Shown: positions 27,572 to 38,118 of the stretch, piece by piece | How positions within the stretch are numbered: position 1 is the stretch's first letter | How the letters are laid out: each line of letters opens with the position of its first letter | Source of the DNA: CAZWDO01 sp964632485 [NCBI: uncultured bacterium] | GTDB taxonomy: Bacteria; JAGOEH01 | NCBI GenBank assembly: GCA_964632485.1 | Contig: CAZWDO010000005.1 | Span: 92,767 to 156,766 of the forward strand | Direction of reading: 5' to 3' | Length of the DNA stretch: 64,000 bases | Translations under genes and position numbers: made by a program | The notes under the pieces: generated by a model | Databases searched by the model: none | The model's input: only the letters and a program-made list of their open reading frames with translations | What the model was told of the DNA's origin: nothing

Positions 27572-28299
27572 TTATTGATTAATCAGCATTTTATAGTAGT
27601 ATTCATTATTTATTAGTAAATATTCATATATCTCATCATAGTTTACAATTATATCACGCAATAATTGCGGATTAGATTGTGTTTCATCACTATAATCATC
27701 GAGTTCATCTTCGATGTTTAAAAACTTGAATAGATCACACAAAATAGATTTATTGTTAGCAAACAGTGATTCATAAGTAATTTCATATTTGCTAATGTTA
27801 TATGAATCAATAAGCTTAATAACAAACTCTTTAGTAAGACGGCGCCACTCCAATCTTCTAAGAAAATGCTCTGGTTTTAATTCAATTGTAAGATTATTCG
27901 AAACTAATGTTTGGGTTACGCGTGAATGCCATCTATTAAATCTTTGAGCTAATTGGTCTGACACTTCTGCACGAACTGAATTGTCGCGCGTTAATACAAT
28001 AAAAAAAGAACCTTTACAACATTCAATAAAGGAATAAAATCCATAAACCTACCCACCTGAGAAAATAGTATTTTACAGCCATAATATTTAGTCTTACAAT
28101 CAACGAAATAGCTTTCAAAATATTGGTCATTTTGGTGAAAATTGAAAGTGTTATTTCTCTCAAGGTATGATTTTATTTTTTTTTCCTGAAATATCTCTTT
28201 TAGCATTGTTATTTGGGAGTGGCAATTAAGAGTTTCAACAAGCCAGTTAGAACCTGCCCGTGATTCAGAAATAACAAACAATCGCTGGCTGCCAACCAT
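27572..28299 (-). pseudogene. Sulfotransferase split by a frameshift in a T7 run
   Basis: Reading from ATG 28299, the first frame has the phosphosulfate loop VISESRAGSNWLVETL and stops after LNVVKVLFLLY. Moving by one base at the T7 run of the message (A7 on the plus strand, 28001-28007) continues smoothly into FIVLTRDNSVRAEVSDQLAQ, the usual 3'-phosphate region, and on to a stop at 27572. So one base is missing or two are extra relative to an intact gene of about 240 residues. This may be a real inactivation, slipped-strand phase variation, or a sequencing error in a homopolymer. Neighbours on both sides are intact and in the same direction. Confidence 0.78.
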
Positions 28300-28300
28300 G

Positions 28301-28978
28301 TTAATAGAACCTTATATTTAGATGATTTTCAAGTCTATTATCAATATTAAATACGATCTCCGATATTTTTCGTCCGTATTTTATGGCAAACGCCAAACGA
28401 AGTTTCTCATAATCTATCGATTTATTAATCACCTGCTGATCATGTGTTGTTTTATTTTTTACCTCTTCCTTTGTTACTGTTTTAACCGCTTTATCGAGTT
28501 TTTCATAATCGATGATTTGATTGAAATGATCGCAGACTTTCTTAAACTCTTGGTTCATATCTTTTTTCATACCCTCATACATCAGTATCGTTTTTTTCTT
28601 CGTGAAGGACTCTTCGATTAACCATTTACGCAGATGCCTGCCGTAGAGCGTCGCCCAATGCTCGATCCGCACGGTATCGAATGGATCTTCGCAATAATAA
28701 TTCATCTGTGAATAAACCGTGTCTACCGGATGCCGGTAAAGGTACAAAACGTTTTTCCGGGTTACACTCAGATCGTCATCATGGCGGTGATAGCAAGTAA
28801 ATCGCGTGGCATCTTTAAAATAAAAAATCCGCACTAGCGACGGTATCTCAAAGTAAAGCTCCATTACCATGCGCAACCAGTGACTTCCTGTACGAGGGAA
28901 GCTTATAAGGTAAGGAAACTCAGAATCTGAAATAATTTTATTTATCAACGCGTGATCATTTACCTGAATGGAACTCAT
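28301..28978 (-). CDS. Sulfotransferase-domain protein
   Basis: 225 residues. Phosphosulfate loop LISFPRTGSHWLRMVM, with the R-T-G-S-H-W pattern seen in classic sulfotransferase domain proteins, and the 3'-phosphate motif VLYLYRHPVDTVYSQMNYY. Middle and C-terminus are charged (KAVKTVTKEEVKNKTT, the region that in classic enzymes closes over PAPS). ATG 28978. It ends 2 bp from the frameshifted sulfotransferase. Closest in style to heparan/carbohydrate-type sulfotransferases; acceptor not determinable. Confidence 0.85.
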   Translation of the reverse strand: MSSIQVNDHALINKIISDSEFPYLISFPRTGSHWLRMVMELYFEIPSLVRIFYFKDATRFTCYHRHDDDLSVTRKNVLYLYRHPVDTVYSQMNYYCEDPFDTVRIEHWATLYGRHLRKWLIEESFTKKKTILMYEGMKKDMNQEFKKVCDHFNQIIDYEKLDKAVKTVTKEEVKNKTTHDQQVINKSIDYEKLRLAFAIKYGRKISEIVFNIDNRLENHLNIRFY

Positions 28979-28992
28979 AATTATCCTTATTT

Positions 28993-29694
28993 CTATTTAA
29001 AATATGAATTATTTAAATAAATTGCATCACCGGCTGTCAACTGACCATCTTGCTGTGTCCATAATTCATACAAATTAAAAAGCTGGAAATTATTTTCCCT
29101 AAGAAAAAAATCAATATCAGAAAATAGTGCCTGATTTTTATATAATGCAATAAACTCTACTTCGACAGTTATAGTCTTTATTCTTTTAAGGATCCCTTGC
29201 GCTCCTTTCAAAGCTTCCAATTCATAGCCTTGAATATCTAATTTAACTATATCGATCTCAATATCTTGCAGCTCAGCTATACTATCAATCCTGATTTGTT
29301 CTACCTCAATACTCTCTTTTATATCCATCTTGCTACCATGGTATTTATAAAGTAATTCACTTGGCGTTAAAATTGATGAAGAAACAATATTGTTGACCAC
29401 ATTAAATATAACATGACAATTTGAAGCTCCCAAAGCCTTTTCGAATATATAGATATTATTATATTTTGAAAACCGGTTCCTTAATATACTAACAGAATCA
29501 GGGAATGGTTCAAAAACATAAATAGTTGGATTTTGATATGATGATAAAAAATTCTGTATTATATTGCCCTGGTAGGCTCCTCCATCAATGATAACCGGGT
29601 TATTTTTCTGAATTTTCATTTTCAGGTCAATAAAACGATCTCGTTTAGCCATTCTGCCAAATTGATTATTTTGTGAAAGTGAACTCTCTGCCAT
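28993..29694 (-). CDS. FkbM-family methyltransferase
   Basis: 233 residues. VIIDGGAYQGNIIQNFL (SAM loop), IYVFEPFPDSVSIL, and IDIVKLDIQGYELEALKGAQ, the family signature of an acidic aspartate followed by GYE. N-terminus is a short basic lead. ATG 29694. Situated between two sulfotransferase genes, so methylation and sulfation may target the same repeat unit. Confidence 0.87.
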   Translation of the reverse strand: MAESSLSQNNQFGRMAKRDRFIDLKMKIQKNNPVIIDGGAYQGNIIQNFLSSYQNPTIYVFEPFPDSVSILRNRFSKYNNIYIFEKALGASNCHVIFNVVNNIVSSSILTPSELLYKYHGSKMDIKESIEVEQIRIDSIAELQDIEIDIVKLDIQGYELEALKGAQGILKRIKTITVEVEFIALYKNQALFSDIDFFLRENNFQLFNLYELWTQQDGQLTAGDAIYLNNSYFK

Positions 29695-29827
29695 TATATA
29701 TAGTCCTATGCTATATTTTAAAGGTTAAATATTCGTGTTTGAATTCATTTTAGATGATTTGAAACTATTCGCGCTTGCCAACAGATACAGGTTAATCTTA
29801 TTTATCTTGTGAATCTGTTATTTTTTT

Positions 29828-30616
29828 CTATTTATGCCACCGGACAGGACCAGGTAGTTGGAACATAGATCTTACCAATATAAATATTTTTTTTGCAATT
29901 TTAAATTTGATTTTTTCTTCGCGCGCATCAATATAATGATAATTAAAAAAAGCCATAAAACTTGGGCATTTTTTTAATACATGGTTGATTTCAAAAATAT
30001 CACCATTAGTCAAATGCGAAATCCGTTCGTGATTTAAATTTATAATATCCATAGATTTTCCGGATACATCAAATTTCTTCTTTGGGTTTAATATCCCCAC
30101 CTGAGGTATAAAATCCATAATTTTATGGCAGACTATATCTGGCTCGTCAGTCAGATATTCATACGTAAACCACAACTTATGTTTTAAATTTTTTGTATTT
30201 TCAATCTGATACCCGGCGCAAATGGACCAGTATTTAGCTAGATTATTATAGGTGAATCTCTTACCCCATCTTTGTTTAACGCTTACACAAAAGGCATAAG
30301 GATTTCTCACCATGATTAAAAAGTAGCTATCCGGAAAATTTGTTTCCAGTTGTTTTGCGCGAATCAGATGCGGTGGGCTTTTTTCCAGCAGGATGGGTTT
30401 GTTCAAATCCCACTTTTCTAACCATTTCTCCTTAACGATATCCCAAGGTACAACTTTTTCCGGGTTCCATCTGTCTTTGGTAAATAAAATAGACTTTACT
30501 AACGCCTGTCCTTCGGTATTAAAATCCGATATATGAGGCGATGTTTTCATTATATGCTGAAGAAGCGTCGAACCGGAAGACGGCGGACAAAGAATAAAAA
30601 TATGTTTTCTTTCCAT
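29828..30616 (-). CDS. Sulfotransferase-domain protein
   Basis: 262 residues. HIFILCPPSSGSTLLQHIM is a phosphosulfate loop with SSGS in place of KSGT, ILLEKSPPHLIRAKQL matches the substrate strand of Stf-like enzymes, and YFLIMVRNPYAFCVSVKQR the 3'-phosphate motif. Later, WFTYEYLTDEPD corresponds to the usual YExL region. ATG 30616. The C-terminus is basic and amphipathic. Sixth sulfotransferase-type gene counting from the left of the run. Confidence 0.83.
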   Translation of the reverse strand: MERKHIFILCPPSSGSTLLQHIMKTSPHISDFNTEGQALVKSILFTKDRWNPEKVVPWDIVKEKWLEKWDLNKPILLEKSPPHLIRAKQLETNFPDSYFLIMVRNPYAFCVSVKQRWGKRFTYNNLAKYWSICAGYQIENTKNLKHKLWFTYEYLTDEPDIVCHKIMDFIPQVGILNPKKKFDVSGKSMDIINLNHERISHLTNGDIFEINHVLKKCPSFMAFFNYHYIDAREEKIKFKIAKKIFILVRSMFQLPGPVRWHK

Positions 30617-30701
30617 AATTGCAGATCGATAATATAATTTTTTTTTATTCTAAAGTATACATAACGGTTGCAGCATACCACCTCTTCTTTGGCATAATAC
30701 A

Positions 30702-31373
30702 TCACTGCTTAGAAATCAATCCGACATCTATCCAGCTCCGGGCATTTTCCTGCGAAATAGTTACCCCAATAAATGCGCCCAATCGTTCAATCTCATTCTT
30801 CGTAGATTCAAAAATAGAATCAAAATCAAATTCTATTGATTCGAAGGGATACTCACGGTAAATATTATCAGAGAACATGATCCATTTTTCTACATAATCT
30901 CGGATATCATCACTACTACAGTTTTTCTGCGAGTCATTCCCGAAGCTCTTCCATACTTTTTTAATTGATCTAACCTGATCTTCAATATCTCTTGTGAGCC
31001 GGATAATCCTTATGTCAAAGCGGTCCTTTAAAGTGAAAGCCAAAGGCAGAGATAGGCATCGTGGCGATTTCAGCGCTAAAGGGTACTTGTCGGTAGCAAC
31101 TTCAGTCAAATATTCATAATAAGATGTAGCATAGCGCTTAGCAATGCTGCTTACTAAATCAAGAGAGGGCGGTTCGCCAGTATCTGGATAATATCCTTTA
31201 TAAAATCTACTCAAGAGATGATTATGCTTCTTGATTTCAAATATCCCTTTTTTGTTGATTACTGAAGGCTTACGAATAACTCCGGTTCCGGTATTAAGTC
31301 CGGCATTTTCAAGCAGCCCCATCATCATTGATGATCCGACTCTACCCATATAATAGGATACAAAAACTATCAT
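30702..31373 (-). CDS. Sulfotransferase-like P-loop protein
   Basis: 223 residues from ATG 31373 (a TTG at 31391 gives six more). The N-terminus FVSYYMGRVGSSMMMGLLEN has the position of a phosphosulfate loop but with GRVGSS, and IRIIRLTRDIEDQVRSIKK fits the 3'-phosphate site. This is the divergent group often annotated only as sulfotransferase family or P-loop hypothetical. No membrane span. Activity is less certain than for the other members. Confidence 0.68.
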   Translation of the reverse strand: MIVFVSYYMGRVGSSMMMGLLENAGLNTGTGVIRKPSVINKKGIFEIKKHNHLLSRFYKGYYPDTGEPPSLDLVSSIAKRYATSYYEYLTEVATDKYPLALKSPRCLSLPLAFTLKDRFDIRIIRLTRDIEDQVRSIKKVWKSFGNDSQKNCSSDDIRDYVEKWIMFSDNIYREYPFESIEFDFDSIFESTKNEIERLGAFIGVTISQENARSWIDVGLISKQ

Positions 31374-31478
31374 ATTACTTTTATGATGCAAAATACAGTA
31401 CTCCTTCTATCCGATTCTTCAGTAGCAGAATTTGGTAGCTGAGCTTGACCTCAAAACAAATCATGAATCCAAAAATTA

Positions 31479-32252
31479 CTAATTCTTTACAGCTAAAACA
31501 CATCTGGAACTCAGATCATTAGAAACAATTAAGCGTATTTCTTTTGTAGTATCCCCGTCAATATCTGTGTCTAACGGATGCCGCGTATGTGTCAGAGGAA
31601 AAACATATTCCCCTGTGGCAATAGTACCAAGCAATGCTGATTTCTTTATATAAATAACATTCTGAGATAATTTCAACAACTTGATATAGCTATAGATAAG
31701 GATTTGTTCATCCAGTTGATGCTCATGCAAGCGGGAATCGGATTCGACAATAATCACTTCAGGGGCGTAAATACTCAAGTCAAGTCCCATGAGCGCCTGA
31801 ATCTCATAGCCTTCAATATCCAGCGAAAGTAGATTTATTGTTGAAAGCTGATACTCTGCAAAAATGGAGTCAAGCGTCCTTTTTTTTACAATCTGCTCTT
31901 TAAATCCGGAAAAGAAGTGAGGAAATTTGGTTTTAAACTCTTCTTCTTTCGTCTTATCCAATGTTGAAAGACTGCCACGCGCGTTGGCGTAAAATACAAC
32001 TTGATCTTTGTCATCTTCCCCAACAGCGCAATGCGCAATTTTCGAATTGGGTCTGTTTCGCTCAAGCAAATTGATATAGTCCCCGTGAGCTTCAATACAA
32101 AGTCCTGACCATCCCTTCTCTTCAAAATGCAGCGTATTGCTAAAACGTCTTCCGTCAATGCAACCCACCTCAACAAAACAACCCTCATTTTTCCCGGAAA
32201 AAAGCTGTTCGAGCAAATAGTCCTCTCCATGCTGGCTATAATAGCAGCGCAT
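31479..32252 (-). CDS. FkbM-family methyltransferase
   Basis: 257 residues. YSQHGEDYLLEQLFSG at the start, CFVEVGCIDGRRFSNTLHFE (SAM loop), GLCIEAHGDYINLLER, and INLLSLDIEGYEIQALMGL, all standard for the FkbM group that begins with SQxGED. ATG 32252. Lies immediately after the ABC exporter genes. Third FkbM enzyme of the island. Confidence 0.88.
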   Translation of the reverse strand: MRCYYSQHGEDYLLEQLFSGKNEGCFVEVGCIDGRRFSNTLHFEEKGWSGLCIEAHGDYINLLERNRPNSKIAHCAVGEDDKDQVVFYANARGSLSTLDKTKEEEFKTKFPHFFSGFKEQIVKKRTLDSIFAEYQLSTINLLSLDIEGYEIQALMGLDLSIYAPEVIIVESDSRLHEHQLDEQILIYSYIKLLKLSQNVIYIKKSALLGTIATGEYVFPLTHTRHPLDTDIDGDTTKEIRLIVSNDLSSRCVLAVKN

Positions 32253-32312
32253 CTATAACCTCTAACGGAATTTTACAGGTTTCGTTTATCGAAATGACCC
32301 CATCCATGTAAT

Positions 32313-33710
32313 TTATGATATAAACACTTTCTGATTAAGGCTGACCAACCCGCCATTGTTGCGATTGTCTGAAATCACCCGGAATATGCATGCATCGACA
32401 ATCCGGTTGACAATAATGCTTTCAGCGCCAGCAAATGTCCGCAAACCGATATTCAGGTAATAATTCTTACCACCAGTAAGAAGACAATCAAACAGCATTT
32501 TATATGTTACCACAGTGCCTTCCAATATTTGTTTTTCGATATATTTGTCTTTATCAGGATAAGCAAACCCTGCAATATTTTGGCCTTTCTCAGTTTTTAT
32601 CGAATTTGTAAACTGAATAGCATCCAGCGTTACGTTGAAAATAACCTTGTATCGCAGATAATACTTTTCTCCATGAACCAGAACATTCACACAGGTACCA
32701 TCTTCAGTAAGTATTCTAATATCCGAAATACTAACGTCATAATTTCGGTATTCCACAACCGATTTAGAAACAAATTCAGGAAGGTAATATGGCTTTAACA
32801 CACTGCCCAAGGCCGGTTTATTGATCAAATCCTCCCTTGTCAGAAAATCGTTCATTTCATTATCTATCTCAGTCTGAAGGATTTCACCGGACATTTCATC
32901 AAAATTTTCCTTACGCGCAATATTGGAATTGATCTCTTTAATCTCCTCAATTATCGCTGATTGCTGCTCTTTACGAGAATAAAGCATCTTCTGATAATAC
33001 ATAGTCACCATTTTCGGAGGACCATTGAGAATGCATTCCCCTTTATCCAGCAATATTGCCCTTGTACAGAGTTGGTTTATAGAGTTTGCATCGTGGCTGG
33101 CAAAAAGTATGGTTTTCCCGCTCTTGAAAAACTCCTCCATGCGGGCGTAGCATTTCCGCCTAAAGAGATCATCACCTACTGCTAATACTTCATCCAATAT
33201 TAAAATGTCCGGGTTGACATGAACTGATGCCGCAAAGGCTAATCTTGCTTTCATACCGCTTGAATATATTTTTAATGGTTGGTGAATAAAATCCCCAATG
33301 TTAGCAAACTGTATGATACTTTCAATTTGTTCATTAATCTTTTTTTTACCAACTCCTATGACTGAACAATAGAAAAAAATATTTTCCAGACCCGTTAATT
33401 CTGGATTGAATCCAGAACCTAATTCCAACAAAGCAACCACATTACCGGATACTTCAAGCTTTCCTGAACTCGGTGTCAATACTCCGGAAATGATCTTTAA
33501 AAGTGTGGATTTACCAGCGCCATTAGTTCCAATTATCCCTAAGATTTCACCTTTGTAAATATTAAGATTAATATTTTTTAATGAAAAAAATTCTTTATGA
33601 TATTTTCGTTTAAATGGATCAATTGATTCATAAAATCTATGCGATTTTTTAGAGAATAATTGATATTTTTTTGAAATCTGATTTAATGAAATTACTATTT
33701 GTTTATCCAT
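32313..33710 (-). CDS. wzt: Polysaccharide ABC exporter ATP-binding protein with Wzt-type C-terminal domain
   Basis: 465 residues. Residues 1-240: ABC ATPase, with Walker A GTNGAGKST, signature YSSGMKARLAFA, Walker B ILILDEVLAVGD; the Q-loop region ELGSGFNPELTG is the TagH/KpsT/Wzt form. Residues about 300-465: beta-sandwich like the Wzt C-terminal domain that binds the capped end of the O-polysaccharide and gates export. ATG 33710 is 4 bp after the permease stop; upstream in-frame starts would overlap the permease. With the permease it exports a finished chain across the inner membrane; methyl or other end caps made by methyltransferases of the cluster may be the recognised signal. Confidence 0.9.
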   Translation of the reverse strand: MDKQIVISLNQISKKYQLFSKKSHRFYESIDPFKRKYHKEFFSLKNINLNIYKGEILGIIGTNGAGKSTLLKIISGVLTPSSGKLEVSGNVVALLELGSGFNPELTGLENIFFYCSVIGVGKKKINEQIESIIQFANIGDFIHQPLKIYSSGMKARLAFAASVHVNPDILILDEVLAVGDDLFRRKCYARMEEFFKSGKTILFASHDANSINQLCTRAILLDKGECILNGPPKMVTMYYQKMLYSRKEQQSAIIEEIKEINSNIARKENFDEMSGEILQTEIDNEMNDFLTREDLINKPALGSVLKPYYLPEFVSKSVVEYRNYDVSISDIRILTEDGTCVNVLVHGEKYYLRYKVIFNVTLDAIQFTNSIKTEKGQNIAGFAYPDKDKYIEKQILEGTVVTYKMLFDCLLTGGKNYYLNIGLRTFAGAESIIVNRIVDACIFRVISDNRNNGGLVSLNQKVFIS

Positions 33711-33714
33711 TGAA

Positions 33715-34524
33715 TTAAATAACATCTGCAAAATGAGGTCGTAGTTTTGTAAAAACTTTTGTTCCAACAATTAGAAACACTATAACCAGTGACCAAAAAT
33801 AAATCAATAATATAGGTTCATTCCAAAAAGGATTAGAAAATAGCAAACTATCCCTATACCCATTTACAATATAAAACATAGGATTATACTTTAAAATAGT
33901 TTGAAATTTTTTTGGAAGCATGAATATATTCCAAAATATTGGTGTTAAATAAAACATAATTCTGATGATGATATGTAGTATATTAGATAAATCAGGAAAA
34001 AATAAGCTTGTAGATGAAATAAAAAGCGATAAACCTAATGTAAACAAAAACATTGAAAAAAAATAATAAATTAATTGCAACCAAAAAATATTTGGATGAA
34101 AACCATGAAATATTAATACTACTATTGTAATTACTAAAAATATCAAATGCATTATGCTTTCTGATATCATTTTAACCAGCGGTATGACACTTACTCTAAA
34201 GTTTACTTGTTTAATTAGATAGGAAAAATTTCTGATTGAACTACAATTTTGTGTGATCGAAATTTGAAAAAAAAGAAATGCAATATATCCTGGTAACATA
34301 TACGTAATAAAAGGAACTTCCAAATGTTTACCTGCTCTTAAGCCAAAACTAAAGATAAACCAAAAGACTATAATTGAGGCAAACGGTTCTATTATTGCCC
34401 AAGTAAGTCCGAATTTGTTAGAAGCATATTTTTGTTTGAAATCTCGTTTTATCAGTTCAACAATCAAACCTCTATTATTCATTAAATGATGAAAAAAAGT
34501 ATAAAATTTTTTTAATAAAGCCAT
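33715..34524 (-). CDS. wzm: Polysaccharide ABC exporter permease
   Basis: 269-residue ABC-2 type permease with six hydrophobic segments. Starts with LIVELIKRDFKQKYASNKFGLTWAI, the amphipathic N-terminal helix conserved in TagG/KpsM/Wzm proteins, and contains FYLTPIFWNIFMLPKK and YNPMFYIVNGYRDSLLF, the reentrant-helix block. ATG 34524. Followed after 4 bp by its ATPase. Presence of this pair rather than Wzx/Wzy indicates the ABC-dependent assembly route. Confidence 0.92.
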   Translation of the reverse strand: MALLKKFYTFFHHLMNNRGLIVELIKRDFKQKYASNKFGLTWAIIEPFASIIVFWFIFSFGLRAGKHLEVPFITYMLPGYIAFLFFQISITQNCSSIRNFSYLIKQVNFRVSVIPLVKMISESIMHLIFLVITIVVLIFHGFHPNIFWLQLIYYFFSMFLFTLGLSLFISSTSLFFPDLSNILHIIIRIMFYLTPIFWNIFMLPKKFQTILKYNPMFYIVNGYRDSLLFSNPFWNEPILLIYFWSLVIVFLIVGTKVFTKLRPHFADVI

Positions 34525-34851
34525 ATTTCTTCTTAATTCAAAAATTAACCTAAATTAGCATAGAAAGAAAATTGAGAAAGCTTCCCTTTATATTAGGGAA
34601 GACGATCAAATTTTACAGAAATATAGGTATAACGTGAATAAACACTTAAGCAACCAGAAATTAGCGATGAGTTTTATAGAAAAAATTCCTCAGCGCCACC
34701 CAAAGTATTGCCTTTCTTTTACATAATGGTAGATCCGCTACAAAGCAACAGGGAGCGTTGGGGACGCTGAGAGCATAAAATGATCATACGGTTTCTATCA
34801 AACACCTATTAAGTGCATTGGCTCCTATTCCCGGGATAAACGCGCCATTTC
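34525..34851. other. Non-coding interval with a weak hairpin
   Basis: About 330 bp between the membrane protein and the exporter genes, both on the minus strand. CTTCCCT/AGGGAAG (34581-34601) forms a 7-bp stem. No gene, and no convincing promoter found; an internal promoter for the exporter genes may lie here. Confidence 0.45.
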
Positions 34852-37035
34852 TTATAGGGATAAAGCTTCTTCTATTTCAGTGAACTCTGTCTGAGTTTCA
34901 TAACCGACATATCCAACATATTCTATTTCTGAAATCGGCTTTATTAGTTTAGATCTCAAAATCATACCGTTTATTGTCGCAGTTACTACTTGTTCCTTCA
35001 AATCAATTTCAAGTACAATATAAAAAATCCCGTTTGTATTTAAATCGACATACTTTTTAGTTTGTACTTTCACGACATTGCCGCCGAGCTGATACGTACG
35101 AGCGCCAATCCATACGCCTACTTCTATTGTCTTCCCAGCGCTTGTAAATGCCTGGATAAATCCATTACGTTTGCCTGTCAGTTGATGGGCTTTGAGCTTG
35201 ACTTTAAAAACGGCTTTATCTGTATATTTTTTGTGTGTTTCTCTCATTGCCTGAAAATGAGTACTATCCGCTTTGAGAACATAACCTATTCCACCGATTT
35301 CCATCTCTCCATTGAGCACTTCATATTGTTCATTTTTTTTTGTTTCAGATGTAGTTTGTTTAGTATACTTCAAACGTATCCGCTCCTCTGCCGTTGGGAG
35401 ACCACCCCATAGAATATTCGATTGATGAATTCCTTTATTTTGTAAAGCTAATATTGTCAATTCATATTCTTTCATACTCACGCCGGAAAAAATTGGAAAC
35501 AATGTGCCGGTTGTTTTATCTGCCTGTAATATTGTCCATGGGGCATCCATTGTTTCACCCCGCCATTGTAATGCATATTCAAATTGCTGTAACTGGCCAT
35601 TTTTTTTATCTATCCCAAAAAGAAAAACAGGTTGACTCATAGATAGCCCTATTTCAAAATAATTTTTATAATTAAAATACTCGGCTGACGGTGTATAAAA
35701 AAAACCACTAATATCCTTACGTTTTAAGGCATATTTTAATAAGCCACTTGATAACTTCCATTGATACTCTATATACTCCTTATTATCAGCATTTGAAATT
35801 CCCTTTACTCCGAAAATAACAATTTGAGAATGGGGAGGAAATTCTTTTTTGGCAAGTTCATTCCTGATAATGGAGAAATCTATATTTATTAGAGAGTACA
35901 TTTTATCAAGATTGTAATACCTTAAAACACCAGAAAAAATGATTACGATAATAAATACAGGAATATGCAGCTTGAATTTAGTTCGAGAAAATGAATACAA
36001 AATTATATATATAGAAAATACAAAAATCGCGTTTAATCCAAACGAAGAAATATACACAAGTCGTGGGGTATAAAAAGGACTTATAAAAATAAAGGCAAAA
36101 ATATTAAAAACAGCCCAGGCTATAAAAAAAATATAAAGAAAAAGCCTTTGTGTAAAAAATGTATTATCGCTTTGTTTCAAAAATAGAATAAAGCCGGTTG
36201 AAATCAATACAGAAAAAATTAATACAATATATTCAGGAGATATGTTTGGAAAAGGCAGGCTCCATTGAAAATAAAACAAAAAACGATTAACTATTTCATT
36301 TAGGGGTATAAAGTAAACTTTTGCTGAGTTCCGCGGATTAATTATAGCGCGTATTAATTGTGGAATAGCAGTCAAAGTAAATAATGACATCAGAAGAATA
36401 CTTTTTCTAGCAAATTTTTTATATCCCCAAAATGCCAGACCAAAAGAAGGAAGTAAAAATAATGCCTGCTCCATGAGTTGCGTGGAAATAAAAAAGCACA
36501 GACTGGCCGCCGCTAACCTAATCCAGTTTTTTGAAGTTTCTTTTTCTAAATATTGAAACCCTATAATTAACGATACAAGCGCCGGTAAAAGCCCCCAGAG
36601 CACATACGACATATTAATTCCGGCAGGGATTTGCCTCTGCATTGGCAATATATTGGGAAGAACGGCCGCAGTAAACGCCGTCATCCGGGAAAATCCGAAT
36701 CTATTCTTTAGGAAATAATAAAAGCAACAGGATATGGGAACCATTAGAAAAACAGTATATAAAAAGCGGGCAAGATTCAGCGAATATACCATCAAATTCC
36801 ATGCTAACCATTCTGTAAATGGACTTAATAAACTGAACTTCATCATCCACCAGGGAAATTTCCCATTTAAGACTTCGGTGTACATGATCGGATCATCACC
36901 TAAAAGAATGTCAAGACCAAAAATGGCTTTGAGATTAAACAAAATTACCGTAAAGGCTATTCCCAGATAAACAAAACCAGACTGAATACCCTCTTGAGAT
37001 AATAAACGTTTTGCGAAACTTTCGCTTAATTTCAA
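34852..37035 (-). CDS. Polytopic GT-C-like membrane protein fused to the lipoprotein module
   Basis: 727 residues. Residues about 20-385 hold roughly 10-12 transmembrane helices with a first large loop (DILLGDDPIMYTE) like polyprenyl-sugar-using GT-C glycosyltransferases; I cannot assign a numbered family. Residues about 390-560 are soluble. Residues about 567-727 are the YEVLNGEMEIGGIGYVLK module also found as the lipoprotein at 21103. TTG start at 37035 with GAGG upstream. The module should sit in the periplasm, where GT-C enzymes act, so it could bind the acceptor glycan. The fusion looks recent because DNA similarity to the lipoprotein is high. Confidence 0.72.
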   Translation of the reverse strand: MKLSESFAKRLLSQEGIQSGFVYLGIAFTVILFNLKAIFGLDILLGDDPIMYTEVLNGKFPWWMMKFSLLSPFTEWLAWNLMVYSLNLARFLYTVFLMVPISCCFYYFLKNRFGFSRMTAFTAAVLPNILPMQRQIPAGINMSYVLWGLLPALVSLIIGFQYLEKETSKNWIRLAAASLCFFISTQLMEQALFLLPSFGLAFWGYKKFARKSILLMSLFTLTAIPQLIRAIINPRNSAKVYFIPLNEIVNRFLFYFQWSLPFPNISPEYIVLIFSVLISTGFILFLKQSDNTFFTQRLFLYIFFIAWAVFNIFAFIFISPFYTPRLVYISSFGLNAIFVFSIYIILYSFSRTKFKLHIPVFIIVIIFSGVLRYYNLDKMYSLINIDFSIIRNELAKKEFPPHSQIVIFGVKGISNADNKEYIEYQWKLSSGLLKYALKRKDISGFFYTPSAEYFNYKNYFEIGLSMSQPVFLFGIDKKNGQLQQFEYALQWRGETMDAPWTILQADKTTGTLFPIFSGVSMKEYELTILALQNKGIHQSNILWGGLPTAEERIRLKYTKQTTSETKKNEQYEVLNGEMEIGGIGYVLKADSTHFQAMRETHKKYTDKAVFKVKLKAHQLTGKRNGFIQAFTSAGKTIEVGVWIGARTYQLGGNVVKVQTKKYVDLNTNGIFYIVLEIDLKEQVVTATINGMILRSKLIKPISEIEYVGYVGYETQTEFTEIEEALSL
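34862..35333 (-). repeat. Duplicated module, copy in the membrane protein
   Basis: Partner of 21109-21575, same orientation, about 13.3 kb apart. Similarity covers the whole module and ends near its N-terminal boundary (GAGCACTTCATATTG against GAGAACTTCATATTG), while the upstream sequences are unrelated. Confidence 0.8.
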
Positions 37036-37120
37036 CTTTTTATCCTCTTCTTTTGGCGATAATTCGTAAAAATTTTCACGCTATTCTTTCTTTTCAAAAA
37101 TGAATTCTTCAGAAATTAGA

Positions 37121-38068
<948 letters not shown>

Positions 38069-38118
38069 TTATCCTGACTTTTTTGATATTATATTTGTTG
38101 ATAGGTTAAGAATCAGAA

